Both the position numbers and the translations under genes were made by a program. The notes below the pieces were generated by a model. It searched no databases and was not told where the DNA came from. It worked only from the letters and a program-made list of their open reading frames with translations. Of a stretch of DNA of 28,516 nt, positions 1 to 7,988 are shown piece after piece. Each line of letters starts with the position of its first letter. Positions within the stretch are counted from its first letter, which is position 1. The DNA comes from JBFISM01 sp041608535 (lineage in GTDB: Bacteria > Actinomycetota > Acidimicrobiia > Spongiisociales > UBA5794), in assembly GCA_041608535.1 (NCBI GenBank), contig JBFISM010000033.1, forward strand, positions 1 through 28,516. The letters are read 5' to 3'.

Positions 1-53
1 CGGCAACCTCCTGGCCCGGCTGTGGCGAGGTCTGTTCGGCTGAGATTGGTGGC

Positions 54-1262
54 TCAGCTCTCGTCGCGGCCGATCTCGCGCCGGGCCACGACCATCGCGT
101 GCACTTCGTCCGGTCCGTCAGCGAGACGGAGCGTTCTCGCCATGGCATACATGCGGGCGAGCGGAAAGTCATCGCTCACTCCGCCACCACCGTGGACCTG
201 GATGGCTTTGTCGAGTACCCAGGTGGCGACGTTGGGAGCGACCACCTTGATCGCAGAGATCTCCGTACGGGCATTGCGGTTGCCTCGAGTGTCGATGAGC
301 CACGCGGTCTTCAACACGAGCAGCCGGGCCTGCTCGATCCGCCAGCGGGCTTCGGCGATCCAGTCCTGGACGACACCCTTCTGGCTGATCCTGGAGCCGA
401 AGGCGTAGCGGTTCTTGGCGCGATCCACCATCGCCTCGAGCGCACGCTCGGCCATGCCGATGGCACGCATGCAATGGTGGATGCGGCCGGGTCCGAGACG
501 GGCCTGAGCGATCATGTACCCGTCTCCCGCGTTGGCGATCATGTTGCTCGCCGGTACGCGCACGTCGTGGAATGTCAGCTCGCCGTGACCCCCGCGATCG
601 TGGTAGCCGAAGACCGGAAGTGACCGCTCCACCGTGATCCCAGCAGCGTCCATCGGGATGAGGATCATCGAGTAACGCCCCCGATGATCCGCATCGGCAT
701 CGGTGACGCCCATGAAGATGGTGAGCTCGCACGTGGATCCGAGCGCCCCGGTCGTCCACCATTTCGTGCCGTTGATCACATACTCGTCGCCGTCACGGAC
801 GATGCTTGCCTCGAGGTTGCGTGGATCGGAACTGGCGACCGCAGGCTCTGTCATCGAGAAGCAGCTGCGAATCTCGCCCTCCAGGAGTGGCACCAACCAG
901 CGCTCCTGTTGCTCCGGTGTGCCGAACATCGACAGCACTTCCATGTTCCCGGTGTCCGGAGCCGAGCAGTTGGTCGCTTCCGGGGCCAGCTCGATGCTGC
1001 GGCCCATGATCTCCGCCAGGGGTGCGTAGTCGAGGTTGGACAGACCGGCTCCCCACTGCTCATCGGGGTGGAAGAGGTTCCACAGCCCGCGCGACCTGGC
1101 CTCCTTCTTCAGCTCGTCCATGACCGGCATGGCGTCGTAGTGGTTGCCCGATTCCTCCCGCTGCTTCTCGTTCACGGACTCCGCCGGGTACACCTGCGAC
1201 GCCATGAAATCGAGGAGCTCCTCGCGAAGCTCGTTGCATCGTTGCGAATATGCGAAGTCCAC
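54..1262 (-). CDS. Acyl-CoA dehydrogenase, ACAD10/11-like
   Basis: This 402-residue flavoprotein should oxidise an acyl-CoA to the trans-2-enoyl-CoA and pass electrons to ETF. The sequence shows the usual acyl-CoA dehydrogenase layout: a helical N-terminal domain, a middle beta domain with CFSMTEPAVASSDPRN (flavin/substrate site) and WWTTGA, and a C-terminal helical domain with RYAFGSRISQKGVVQDWIA and QVHGGGGVSDDFPLARM. At the position where medium-chain enzymes have the catalytic Glu (YEGT), this protein has LADGPDEVH with Asp382. That is what I recall for the ACAD10/11-like subfamily, not an obvious defect. The start is GTG at 1262, with a GGGGAG ribosome site about 4 bases upstream. It lies downstream of phoU on the same strand, separated by 128 bases that carry a large inverted repeat, so it is probably not part of the pst operon. 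The chain length of its substrate cannot be told from sequence. Confidence 0.93.
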   Translation of the reverse strand: MDFAYSQRCNELREELLDFMASQVYPAESVNEKQREESGNHYDAMPVMDELKKEARSRGLWNLFHPDEQWGAGLSNLDYAPLAEIMGRSIELAPEATNCSAPDTGNMEVLSMFGTPEQQERWLVPLLEGEIRSCFSMTEPAVASSDPRNLEASIVRDGDEYVINGTKWWTTGALGSTCELTIFMGVTDADADHRGRYSMILIPMDAAGITVERSLPVFGYHDRGGHGELTFHDVRVPASNMIANAGDGYMIAQARLGPGRIHHCMRAIGMAERALEAMVDRAKNRYAFGSRISQKGVVQDWIAEARWRIEQARLLVLKTAWLIDTRGNRNARTEISAIKVVAPNVATWVLDKAIQVHGGGGVSDDFPLARMYAMARTLRLADGPDEVHAMVVARREIGRDES

Positions 1263-1275
1263 GTTGCTCCCCTCG

Positions 1276-1387
1276 CAAACCTACGGTTGCAGATCGCGGA
1301 TTTCGCGCATCACCGCCGAAAGTTCGCTCGGCGCAGTCAACATTCGGCCACAGCGCGCGGTTTCCGCGATCTGCAGCCTAAGGTTTG
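1276..1387. repeat. 112-bp imperfect inverted repeat between phoU and the acyl-CoA dehydrogenase
   Basis: The outer arms 1276-1300 and 1363-1387 match in inverted orientation at 22 of 25 positions, including CAAACCT at the ends and TGCAGATCGCGGA inside. After three mismatches the pairing resumes with CGCGC, giving arms 1276-1308 and 1355-1387 around a 46-base centre. The repeat starts 3 bases after the phoU stop codon and ends 13 bases before the dehydrogenase start. It could fold as a long hairpin in the 3' end of the pst-phoU transcript, act as a paired operator, or be a small non-autonomous palindromic element. I see no target-site duplication and no T-tract, and I did not notice a second copy in this window. 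Confidence 0.75.
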
Positions 1388-1390
1388 ATC

Positions 1391-2089
1391 TCAGTCCTCG
1401 TCGGTGAGGGCCGCGTGGGTGTCGCCGGGGAACTCGGCGGTGACGATGTACTGGACGTTCTCGCCGATGTTGACCGCATGGTCGGCGATGCGCTCGAGGA
1501 AACGACCGATCCGGGAGAGCCCGATCCCTGCATCGAGACCGATGTCGCCGGACACTTGGGCGATCGTCGTGTAGTACTCGCTCACCAGATCGTCGACCTC
1601 GTCGTCGGCTTGCTCGATGACCACTCCGGCATCGTCGGTCATGTCGGCAATGGCATCGATGCCCATACGAAATACCTTGACCGTCGCCGCAACGAGCTGC
1701 CGCAGCGTCGCATTCAATTCGGGATGCTCGGGGAGTCCGTGCAGCCGGTCGAGCACCTTCACACAGTTCACTGCGAGATCTCCGCTCCGTTCCAGCTCAT
1801 AGAGAATCCGGGTTGTGGCGACGAGAAAGCGGAGGTCACCGGCAACGGGTTGCTGGCGGGCGAGCGTCTCGAAGGTCTGACGCTCCAACCGGGCGTACAT
1901 CTCGTTGATGGGCTCGTCGGCGTTGCGCACCATCTCGACGAGCCCGATGCGTCCTTCGACCATGGCACTGCCGGCGCGAAGCACGTTCTCTTCGACCAAC
2001 GACCCCATCCGCACCAGCCCGTGCTGGATCTCGTGCAGGATCTCGGTGAAATGATGTCTCGTCTCGTCCTGGGGGTGTTCGAGCACCAT
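1391..2089 (-). CDS. phoU: Phosphate uptake regulator PhoU
   Basis: This 232-residue, all-helical cytoplasmic protein links the Pst transporter to the phosphate-sensing histidine kinase and represses the Pho response when phosphate is plentiful. The sequence shows the two-repeat PhoU layout, with repeats of the type MVEGRIGLVEMVRNADEPIN and VIEQADDEVDDLV, each carrying the E/DxxxD metal-binding pattern of the family. The start is ATG at 2089, chosen because AGGAGG lies about 9 bases upstream; an upstream in-frame extension to 2209 would run far into pstB and has no family resemblance. The gene begins 13 bases after the pstB stop and is almost certainly the last gene of pstSCAB-phoU. Length is usual for the family. 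Confidence 0.96.
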   Translation of the reverse strand: MVLEHPQDETRHHFTEILHEIQHGLVRMGSLVEENVLRAGSAMVEGRIGLVEMVRNADEPINEMYARLERQTFETLARQQPVAGDLRFLVATTRILYELERSGDLAVNCVKVLDRLHGLPEHPELNATLRQLVAATVKVFRMGIDAIADMTDDAGVVIEQADDEVDDLVSEYYTTIAQVSGDIGLDAGIGLSRIGRFLERIADHAVNIGENVQYIVTAEFPGDTHAALTDED

Positions 2090-2102
2090 GTGGCTCAGCC
2101 TC

Positions 2103-2984
2103 CTATCCGAACCGGCCGGTGATGTAGTCCTCCGTTGCCGGTTGAGCCGGGTTGGTGAAGATCTTGCCCGTCTCGTCGAACTCGACGAGATGCCCCGTCC
2201 GCTGGCCACCTTCGTCGACCTCGACGTTGAAGAACGCGGTCTTGTCGCTCACCCTGGCTGCCTGCTGCATGTTGTGGGTCACGATGAGGATCGTGTAGTC
2301 CTGCTTGAGGTTCTGCATCAGCTCCTCGATCCGCATGGTGGCGATCGGGTCGAGAGCCGAGCAGGGCTCATCCATGAGTAGCACATCGGGACTCGTGGCG
2401 ATGGCGCGGGCGATGCACAGCCGCTGCTGCTGGCCGCCGGACAGCGCATATGCCGAATCGCCCAACTTGTCCTTGACCTCGTCGAAGAGCGCAGCCTTGG
2501 TCAAGGAGCTCTCCACGAGCTCATCGAGGTTGCCCTTGAATCCACTGATCTTCGGTCCGAACGCGACGTTGTCGTAGATCGACTTGGGGAACGGGTTCGG
2601 TTTCTGGAACACCATCCCGATGCGCCGTCGCACCTCCACTGGATCGACATCTTCCGCATAGAGGTCGGTGCCGTGGTAGCGGACGTCACCGACCACCCTG
2701 GCGATGTCGATGAGGTCGTTCATCCGATTGAAGCACCGCAGCACCGTGGATTTGCCGCATCCCGACGGACCGATGAGGGCGGTGATCTCGTTCTCGGCGA
2801 TGATCAGATTCACGTCCTTGACCGCATGGAAGTCCGCATAGAAGACGTTGAGGTCACGCACGCGGAAGATCGGCGTAACCGGCGAATGGGGCGGATGCGT
2901 CTCCACCGCCTCCGCCGAGGTCTCATCCGCCGGTGCCGGCTGCTCGGTGGCGCGAGTTGTCACGTGATCACCACTTTCGCTCAT
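2103..2984 (-). CDS. pstB: Phosphate ABC transporter ATPase PstB
   Basis: This is the 293-residue ATPase that powers phosphate import by the Pst complex at the inner face of the membrane. It has Walker A GPSGCGKST at residues 72-80, the family-typical FNRMNDL after it, a Q-loop in VFQKPNPFPKSIYDNVAFG, the signature ALSGGQQQRLCIARA, Walker B VLLMDEPCSALDP, and the switch His in LIVTHNMQQAARVSD. Residues 1-37 are a low-complexity Ala/Glu/Pro/Thr extension not needed for the fold. The start ATG at 2984 has AGGA about 6 bases upstream and lies inside the end of pstA (17-base overlap), which suggests translational coupling. The product works with PstA and PstC encoded just upstream. Confidence 0.97.
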   Translation of the reverse strand: MSESGDHVTTRATEQPAPADETSAEAVETHPPHSPVTPIFRVRDLNVFYADFHAVKDVNLIIAENEITALIGPSGCGKSTVLRCFNRMNDLIDIARVVGDVRYHGTDLYAEDVDPVEVRRRIGMVFQKPNPFPKSIYDNVAFGPKISGFKGNLDELVESSLTKAALFDEVKDKLGDSAYALSGGQQQRLCIARAIATSPDVLLMDEPCSALDPIATMRIEELMQNLKQDYTILIVTHNMQQAARVSDKTAFFNVEVDEGGQRTGHLVEFDETGKIFTNPAQPATEDYITGRFG

Positions 2985-3918
2985 ATCTGTTCCTGAGGAT
3001 GATGGCTGCCGCGTTGGCGGTCAACAAGACCACGAGCAAGACGACGATCGCCGCAGCAGCCAGCGCCCGGAAATCATCCCCCGGTTGCCGTGACCATGCG
3101 AACACGGTCACCGGGAGCGCACCGTAGGCGTCGGTGAATCGATCGAGCAGAGTGGCGCTGCTGCCCAGAGTGAAGAATCCGGTCACCGCGCCCACGAGCA
3201 GGAGCGGCGCTGTCTCGCCGAAGGCTCTCGCCAGGGTGAGCACCGTTCCGGTGAGCACACCGGGCGCCGCCGCCGGGAGGACGTGGCTGCGGACTACTTC
3301 CCAGCGGGTGGCGCCGACGCCATAGCCCGCCTCACGAATGCTGTCGGGCACCGCACGCAGCGCCTCTGATGCGGTGATGATGATGATGGGGAGCACGAGC
3401 GCGGTCAGCGTGAGCCCACCGGTGAGTACGTTGCGCCCATTCGTGGCGCCGCCGAGACCGACCGCATCGACGAAACGCACGAAGATCGCAAAACCGAGGA
3501 TCCCATAGACGATGGACGGCACACCGGCCAGGTTGCGGATGTTGGTGCGGACCAGTCGCGCCAGCCTGGTGTCACCGGCGTATTCCTCGAGATAGATGGC
3601 GGTGCCGATCCCCACGGGAAAGGCGAGCACCGCAACGATGGCGGTGAGCGCCAGCGAGCCGATGATCGAGCTGCCGACGCCTGCCGTGGTGGCGCTCGAC
3701 GACAGCTGGCCCGTGATGAAGTCTCCGGCCCGGGTGCGGAACACGGGCAGGCTGGCGGCGATGACGTCTGCCAGCAGAACGACCAGCACGCCGACCGACA
3801 GCAGGAGCATGAGCAGCAGTGCCGTCTCGAAGGCGAGCTCCCGCCACTGCACCCGACGTCCGGTGAGCCGCTGATGGACCACGGCTGCGGTGTCGATCAC
3901 GGGCTTGTCGAGCGTCAT
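2968..3918 (-). CDS. pstA: Phosphate ABC transporter permease PstA
   Basis: This 316-residue membrane protein is one of the two permease subunits forming the phosphate channel. About six hydrophobic spans are visible, the first at roughly residues 30-55 (ETALLLMLLLSVGVLVVLL). The inner-membrane-component loop that contacts PstB is visible as EAGYGVGATRWEVVRSHVLP, followed by a Gly/Leu-rich span; YLEEYAGDTRLARLVRTNI is the typical PstA cytoplasmic stretch. The start ATG at 3918 shares one base with the pstC stop (TGATG), a coupled arrangement, and the end overlaps pstB by 17 bases. Length is slightly above the E. coli protein because of a longer N-terminus. Confidence 0.96.
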   Translation of the reverse strand: MTLDKPVIDTAAVVHQRLTGRRVQWRELAFETALLLMLLLSVGVLVVLLADVIAASLPVFRTRAGDFITGQLSSSATTAGVGSSIIGSLALTAIVAVLAFPVGIGTAIYLEEYAGDTRLARLVRTNIRNLAGVPSIVYGILGFAIFVRFVDAVGLGGATNGRNVLTGGLTLTALVLPIIIITASEALRAVPDSIREAGYGVGATRWEVVRSHVLPAAAPGVLTGTVLTLARAFGETAPLLLVGAVTGFFTLGSSATLLDRFTDAYGALPVTVFAWSRQPGDDFRALAAAAIVVLLVVLLTANAAAIILRNRYERKW

Positions 3919-4850
3919 CAGTACCTCTCCTGCACCCTGCGCACGAAACGCTCACTCGCCGTGTTCAACAGCAGCGTGATCACAAACAGCAGGAGCCCGA
4001 CGAAGAAGAGGCTCTGGAAGGCGTTTCCCGCACCGGCCACCTGATCCGATCCGATGGCCAGCGATGCCATCGCCGCAGTCATCGTTATGCCGGGGTCCAG
4101 CGGATTCGCCGTGAACAGGCCTCCGCCGGTGGCTCCGGCGGCCATCGCCACCACCATCGTCTCGCCGATGGCCCGAGATACGCCGAGGATGAGCGAGGCG
4201 ACCACCCCCGACACCCCGGCCGGGAGCACGACCTTGCGTACCGTCTCCGATCGCTTGGCTCCCAGACCGTAGGAAGCAGCCCGCAGCTCTTGGGGAACGG
4301 CGCGTAGCGCATCCTCCGAGACCGAGGCCACGAGGGGTGTCACCAGCACACCGACGCCGATCCCGGCAGCGAGCATGTTGAAGACCTGGGTGTCGAAGAC
4401 CGGCTGTACGAGGTTGGGGCTGATCCAGGTGAGAGCGAAGTACCCCAGCACGACGCTGGGGATGCCGGCGAGGATCTCGAGAATCGGCTTGAGCAAACGC
4501 CGTGCCTTCGGTTGCGCATACTCGGAGAGATAGATCGCCGCCCCCAGCCCGAGTGGTGTGGCGATCAGCATGGCGATCGCCGAGATGAGCAAGGTGGCGA
4601 CGATGATCGTGCGCAGGTCGAACAGACCGCGGCGCGGAAACCAACCCAGGTCGAAGAGGGCGCCCAGGTCGACCGTGCTGATGAAGTTCCAGGCTTCCCC
4701 AACGAGCGAGCCCACAATGAGCAGGCTGATCACGATGGAGAGCGCAGCAGAGATCACGAAGAGCGCACGGACTCTCCGCTCGCGACGCACTCGCTTGGGG
4801 TCACCGCGCAGGTCGCTGCGGTGGATCATCGGTTCGCCCGGCCTCGTCAT
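3918..4850 (-). CDS. pstC: Phosphate ABC transporter permease PstC
   Basis: This 310-residue membrane permease pairs with PstA to carry phosphate across the membrane. About six hydrophobic spans are visible, beginning with ALFVISAALSIVISLLIVG near residue 30. The ATPase-contact loop is LRAASYGLGAKRSETVRKVV, and YLSEYAQPKARRLLKPILEI resembles the matching PstA segment, as expected for these homologous subunits. The start is ATG at 4850, with GGGAG 5 bases upstream. It follows pstS after 61 bases in which I see no convincing terminator, so it is probably co-transcribed with pstS, perhaps at a lower level. Confidence 0.96.
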   Translation of the reverse strand: MTRPGEPMIHRSDLRGDPKRVRRERRVRALFVISAALSIVISLLIVGSLVGEAWNFISTVDLGALFDLGWFPRRGLFDLRTIIVATLLISAIAMLIATPLGLGAAIYLSEYAQPKARRLLKPILEILAGIPSVVLGYFALTWISPNLVQPVFDTQVFNMLAAGIGVGVLVTPLVASVSEDALRAVPQELRAASYGLGAKRSETVRKVVLPAGVSGVVASLILGVSRAIGETMVVAMAAGATGGGLFTANPLDPGITMTAAMASLAIGSDQVAGAGNAFQSLFFVGLLLFVITLLLNTASERFVRRVQERY

Positions 4851-4911
4851 GCCTACTCCCGTGCTCGTGGGACTCTATAACGCACCTGAGTACGCCTGGT
4901 CATACCCCAGA

Positions 4912-5901
4912 TCAGCCCGCAGCCGCCGCCCGTTGGGCGCTGTAGTCGGTCAGCTCCACGTAGCCGGTCTCGCTCACAGAAGCTATGCCTTCATCCGAGA
5001 AGTAGAACTGCACGAACTCTCGTAGCTCCGGCTTCTCGGCGAACTTGGCGTCGTTCACGTAGATGAAGAGAGGACGCGAGAGGGGGTACTCGCCGTCGGC
5101 GATCGTTTCCGGCGTCGGCGCCACGCATCCGGCGCCACCGTCGACCTCGAGCGCCTTGAGGACGTCGGTGTTTTCCACGTAGAAAGCAAACCCGACCCAG
5201 CCAAAGCTCGTGTCGGAGCCCGAGATCCCTTCTACGATGACGTTGTCGTTTGGCGAGGCCACGTAATCGGGCCGGGTGACGGGGTCCTGGCCGCGCTCGT
5301 CGGCGATGTCCTCGATCACGAGCTCGACAAAGGTGTCGTATGTGCCCGATTCCTCGCCCGGCGCCGTGATGGTGAGCGGTGCGTCGGGGAGCGATCCGGA
5401 ACCGCCAACGCCGGCAGCGAGCTCGTTGGCGGCAGCCCACGTATCGAATCCGGTGGATTCCGGCCCAACGAGAGCGTACATGTCGCCGAAGTTCAGACAG
5501 CTGACCGCATCGTTGGCCGGCGAGGTCAGCACGGACAATCCGTCGATCGCCACCTGGTACTCGGTGAACTCGATGCCGTTGGCGGCGCACTCTTCCGCTT
5601 CGGAGTCCTTGATCGGGCGGCTGGCATTGGAGATGTCCGTTTCACCGGAACAGAAGAGCTTGAACCCGTCGCCGGTCCCCGGTCCGGCGACGGAGATGGC
5701 GACATCCGGATTGCTTGCCGCAAACTTCTCGGCGTTCCTCGCCGAGATCGGCTCGACGGTGGACGATCCGGAGACGGCGATCGAAGACCCCCCATCGCCA
5801 CCGTCATCAGAGGACGAGTCCCCGTCGCCTCCGCCACACGCTGCGACGACCAGCGCCAATGCAACTGCGGTCACCCATGTGTGCCCAACAAATTTCATCA
5901 T
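4912..5901 (-). CDS. pstS: Phosphate-binding lipoprotein PstS
   Basis: This roughly 329-residue lipoprotein captures phosphate outside the membrane and delivers it to PstC/PstA. The N-terminus has a short basic stretch, a hydrophobic core and a lipobox ending in VVAAC, so the mature protein starts at that Cys (residue 22 from this start). A Gly/Asp/Ser linker follows. The phosphate-binding motif SGSSTVEPISARNAEKF comes next, with PGTGDGFKLFCSGETDISNASR and further ligand-type loops (GEESGTYDTF). I chose the first of two tandem ATGs (5901), which has AAGGA about 10 bases upstream; a TTG at 5907 is also possible. It is the promoter-proximal gene of the pst operon and is divergent from the histidine kinase gene. 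Confidence 0.95.
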   Translation of the reverse strand: MMKFVGHTWVTAVALALVVAACGGGDGDSSSDDGGDGGSSIAVSGSSTVEPISARNAEKFAASNPDVAISVAGPGTGDGFKLFCSGETDISNASRPIKDSEAEECAANGIEFTEYQVAIDGLSVLTSPANDAVSCLNFGDMYALVGPESTGFDTWAAANELAAGVGGSGSLPDAPLTITAPGEESGTYDTFVELVIEDIADERGQDPVTRPDYVASPNDNVIVEGISGSDTSFGWVGFAFYVENTDVLKALEVDGGAGCVAPTPETIADGEYPLSRPLFIYVNDAKFAEKPELREFVQFYFSDEGIASVSETGYVELTDYSAQRAAAAG

Positions 5902-5978
5902 TCCCAACCCATCCTTCGCTTGCTCGAGCGATGCGTAGAAGTGGCCCCGAGCCGTGCGGTTCGAGCGGCTCGTGTGGA

Positions 5979-6024
5979 ACGCTACGGCACGACAGTGAAC
6001 TGCGGTTCATCCGAAGGTGAACCC
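5979..6024. promoter_or_regulatory. Candidate PHO-box (RegX3/PhoP-type) region shared by pstS and the two-component genes
   Basis: On the minus strand, GTTCAC occurs at 6022-6017 and again at 6000-5995, exactly 22 bases (two helical turns) apart. On the plus strand, GTTCATCCG lies between them at 6005-6013. The segment 6004-6023 is also an inverted hexamer pair, GGTTCA-N8-TGAACC. These fit the GTTCA-based 11-base units described for actinobacterial Pho regulators. In the pstS direction the last GTTCAC ends 10 bases before TAGCGT (5984-5979), a weak -10 candidate. The location between pstS and the phosphate-type kinase gene is what makes this credible; the motif match alone would not. Confidence 0.6.
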
Positions 6025-6081
6025 AACATGAATTCTGTCTCGAGTACGGAAAGTCCAACTGTCACAAGGGCTGCGGCTTCC

Positions 6082-6087
6082 TATAGT
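6082..6087 (+). promoter_or_regulatory. Candidate -10 element of the senX3-like gene
   Basis: TATAGT ends 9 bases before the chosen ATG at 6097. A transcript starting 6 to 8 bases after it would have almost no leader, and no ribosome-binding site is visible in front of this ATG, so leaderless translation is likely. I see no good -35 hexamer at the standard distance, which would be expected if an activator bound upstream is needed. Confidence 0.4.
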
Positions 6088-6096
6088 CGGCTGCGG

Positions 6097-7287
6097 ATGG
6101 ATGTCGTTGTCTGGACTCTGGCCGGGGTCGCCGTGGGTGTGGCGGTGGTCGCCTGGCTCCTCCTGCGCCGAGTGCGGACGCTTCGCAAAGAACTGGTCAC
6201 CGTCACCAGGGAACGCAGCCAGATGGTGGACTCGGTGCGGCGAGCCGAACGCGACCGTGATCAGCTGCTGCAGGCCGTAGATGGCCTGCCCGTGGGCGTC
6301 ATTGCCATCGACGATGCGGGTGTCGTCGTCTTCGCCAACGACGCAGCCTCGAGATTCGTCAACGCCCGGCACGGTGACGCCGTGGTCGAGGTTGCCATCC
6401 GCAGGATCGCAGCTCTGGCGACGAGCGATGCTCGGGTGGTCGAGGAGGAGATCGAGGTCTACGCCTCCGGGAACAGGTATCTCGGAATCCGAGCCGTACC
6501 CGTGGCTGGTGTCGACGAAGTGGCGGCACTGGTGTTCGTGGAGGACCGCACCCAACAGCACCGCGTCGATGTCATTCGTCGGGATTTCGTGGCGAACGTC
6601 AGCCACGAGCTGCGCACGCCGCTCGGAGCGCTGAGCCTGCTCGCCGACACCCTCGCCGACGAGACCGATCCTGAGGTGCGGACCCGGCTCATCGGTCGCA
6701 TCGGTGAAGAAGCCGCCCGTATGGGGCGGCTGGTGGACGATGTGCTCGACCTCTCCCAGGTCGAAGCCGACGTCGCCGTCGGAGAACCCGTGAGCCTGAC
6801 GGCAGTCGTGCGTGCCGGGGCACGGTCAGCGACTGCGGCCGACGACACGGGCGGTGTCGAGCTGAAGATCGTGGCGCCCGCCGACGAGGTCCTTGTCTCC
6901 GGAGATCGAGCGCAGTTGGAATCGATGGTGCGCAATCTCGTGGACAACGCGGTGAAGTACACCGCAGCCGCCGGCCGCTCCGGGGGCGGTACGGTGTTGG
7001 TCGAGCTGCGGCGCAGCGGCGACCATGCGACCCTCGTGGTCGTAGACGAAGGCATCGGTATCGGTCCGGAACACCTCGATCGCATTTTCGAACGCTTCTA
7101 CCGCATCGATCGTGGCCGGCGTCGCCATACGGGTGGCACCGGATTGGGTCTGGCGATCGTGCGCCACGTAGTGCGCAACCACGGCGGCGAGATCACCGTG
7201 CAGTCGACACCGGGAACCGGGAGCGTGTTCACGGTACGGCTGCCCCTGATCGGCTCCGCACCACTCGGTGCCGGGCCGGGCCGCTGA
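6097..7287 (+). CDS. senX3: Phosphate-type sensor histidine kinase (SenX3-like)
   Basis: This 396-residue membrane-anchored kinase probably signals phosphate limitation to the response regulator encoded next. It has one clear N-terminal hydrophobic span (about residues 2-23), a short charged coiled stretch, a PAS-like domain (about 58-150), then the dimerisation domain with DFVANVSHELRTPLGAL, where His170 is the phosphorylation site. The ATPase domain shows NLVDNAVKYT (N box), DEGIGIGPEHLDRIFERFYR (G1/F) and GTGLGLAIV (G2). The frame stays open upstream to 5881, but that would overlap pstS and add unrelated sequence; ATG 6097 gives the length and topology of SenX3. It shares one base with the regulator gene (TGATG). 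Divergence from pstS supports a Pho role, though SenX3 versus PhoR naming is by resemblance. Confidence 0.9.
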   Translation: MDVVVWTLAGVAVGVAVVAWLLLRRVRTLRKELVTVTRERSQMVDSVRRAERDRDQLLQAVDGLPVGVIAIDDAGVVVFANDAASRFVNARHGDAVVEVAIRRIAALATSDARVVEEEIEVYASGNRYLGIRAVPVAGVDEVAALVFVEDRTQQHRVDVIRRDFVANVSHELRTPLGALSLLADTLADETDPEVRTRLIGRIGEEAARMGRLVDDVLDLSQVEADVAVGEPVSLTAVVRAGARSATAADDTGGVELKIVAPADEVLVSGDRAQLESMVRNLVDNAVKYTAAAGRSGGGTVLVELRRSGDHATLVVVDEGIGIGPEHLDRIFERFYRIDRGRRRHTGGTGLGLAIVRHVVRNHGGEITVQSTPGTGSVFTVRLPLIGSAPLGAGPGR

Positions 7288-7988
7288 TGGCCGGGGCAGA
7301 TCGATCGTCGACGGCGATGTTGTCGATCCTCCTCGTCGAGGACGAACCGGCTTACGTAGACGCACTGGAGGTCGCATTGGGTAGAGAGGGATTCCTCCTC
7401 GATGCGGTGGGCGACGGCAAGGTGGGTGTGGAGCGCTTCCGCAGCACGCATCCCGATCTCGTCCTGCTCGATCTCATGTTGCCCGGGCTCGCCGGGTTGG
7501 ATGTGCTGCGCAGGATCCGTGCGGAGTCTTCGGTTCCGGTCATCGTGCTCAGCGCCAAGGACGATGAATCCGACGTAGTGACCGCTCTCGAGCTGGGTGC
7601 GGACGACTATCTCACCAAGCCATATTCCCTCCGGGAGCTCGTCGCCAGGATCAGGGCCGCGATCCGCCGCTCCGCCGGCGAGGATCCGGACGAGGCCGTT
7701 GTCGCCGCCGGTTCTGCGGTGCTCGATCCCGCCCGCTACGAGCTGCGCATCGAGGACACGGTCTTCCAGCTGCCGCGCAAGGAGTTCGAGGTCATGGAGA
7801 TGCTGATGCGACGGCAAGGGCGCATCGTTCCCCGTCTCGATCTTCTCGACGAGATCTGGGGGTTTGGCTGGTCGGACTCGAAGACGCTCGATCAGCACAT
7901 CCGGCGGTTGCGGCGCAAGTTGGAGCAGGTGGCCGGCGCACCCACCATCGCCACCGTGCGGGGCGTGGGCTACCGGTTGGAGCCGTGA
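7287..7988 (+). CDS. regX3: OmpR/PhoB-family response regulator (RegX3-like)
   Basis: This 233-residue DNA-binding regulator should be phosphorylated by the preceding kinase and activate the pst operon. The receiver domain has the acidic pair in LLVEDEP, the phosphoacceptor Asp62 in LVLLDLMLPG, Ser89 and Lys111 in ADDYLTKPYS, all expected positions. The C-terminal winged helix shows LPRKEFEVMEMLMRRQGR, a recognition region around SDSKTLDQHIRRLRRKL, and the terminal wing TVRGVGYRLEP. The start at 7287 is coupled to the kinase stop; a second ATG at 7317 (MLSILLVEDEP) would give the more usual N-terminus. The segment ELGADDY.TKPYS.REL.ARIRA matches mycobacterial RegX3 closely from memory. Its stop codon directly abuts that of the convergent next gene. 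Confidence 0.92.
   Translation: MAGADRSSTAMLSILLVEDEPAYVDALEVALGREGFLLDAVGDGKVGVERFRSTHPDLVLLDLMLPGLAGLDVLRRIRAESSVPVIVLSAKDDESDVVTALELGADDYLTKPYSLRELVARIRAAIRRSAGEDPDEAVVAAGSAVLDPARYELRIEDTVFQLPRKEFEVMEMLMRRQGRIVPRLDLLDEIWGFGWSDSKTLDQHIRRLRRKLEQVAGAPTIATVRGVGYRLEP

Noticed and set aside
5881..6096. Upstream extension of the histidine kinase by 72 codons
   Set aside because: It would overlap the pstS start and cover the candidate PHO boxes, and the added residues look non-coding; ATG 6097 gives the normal length and places the membrane span at the N-terminus.
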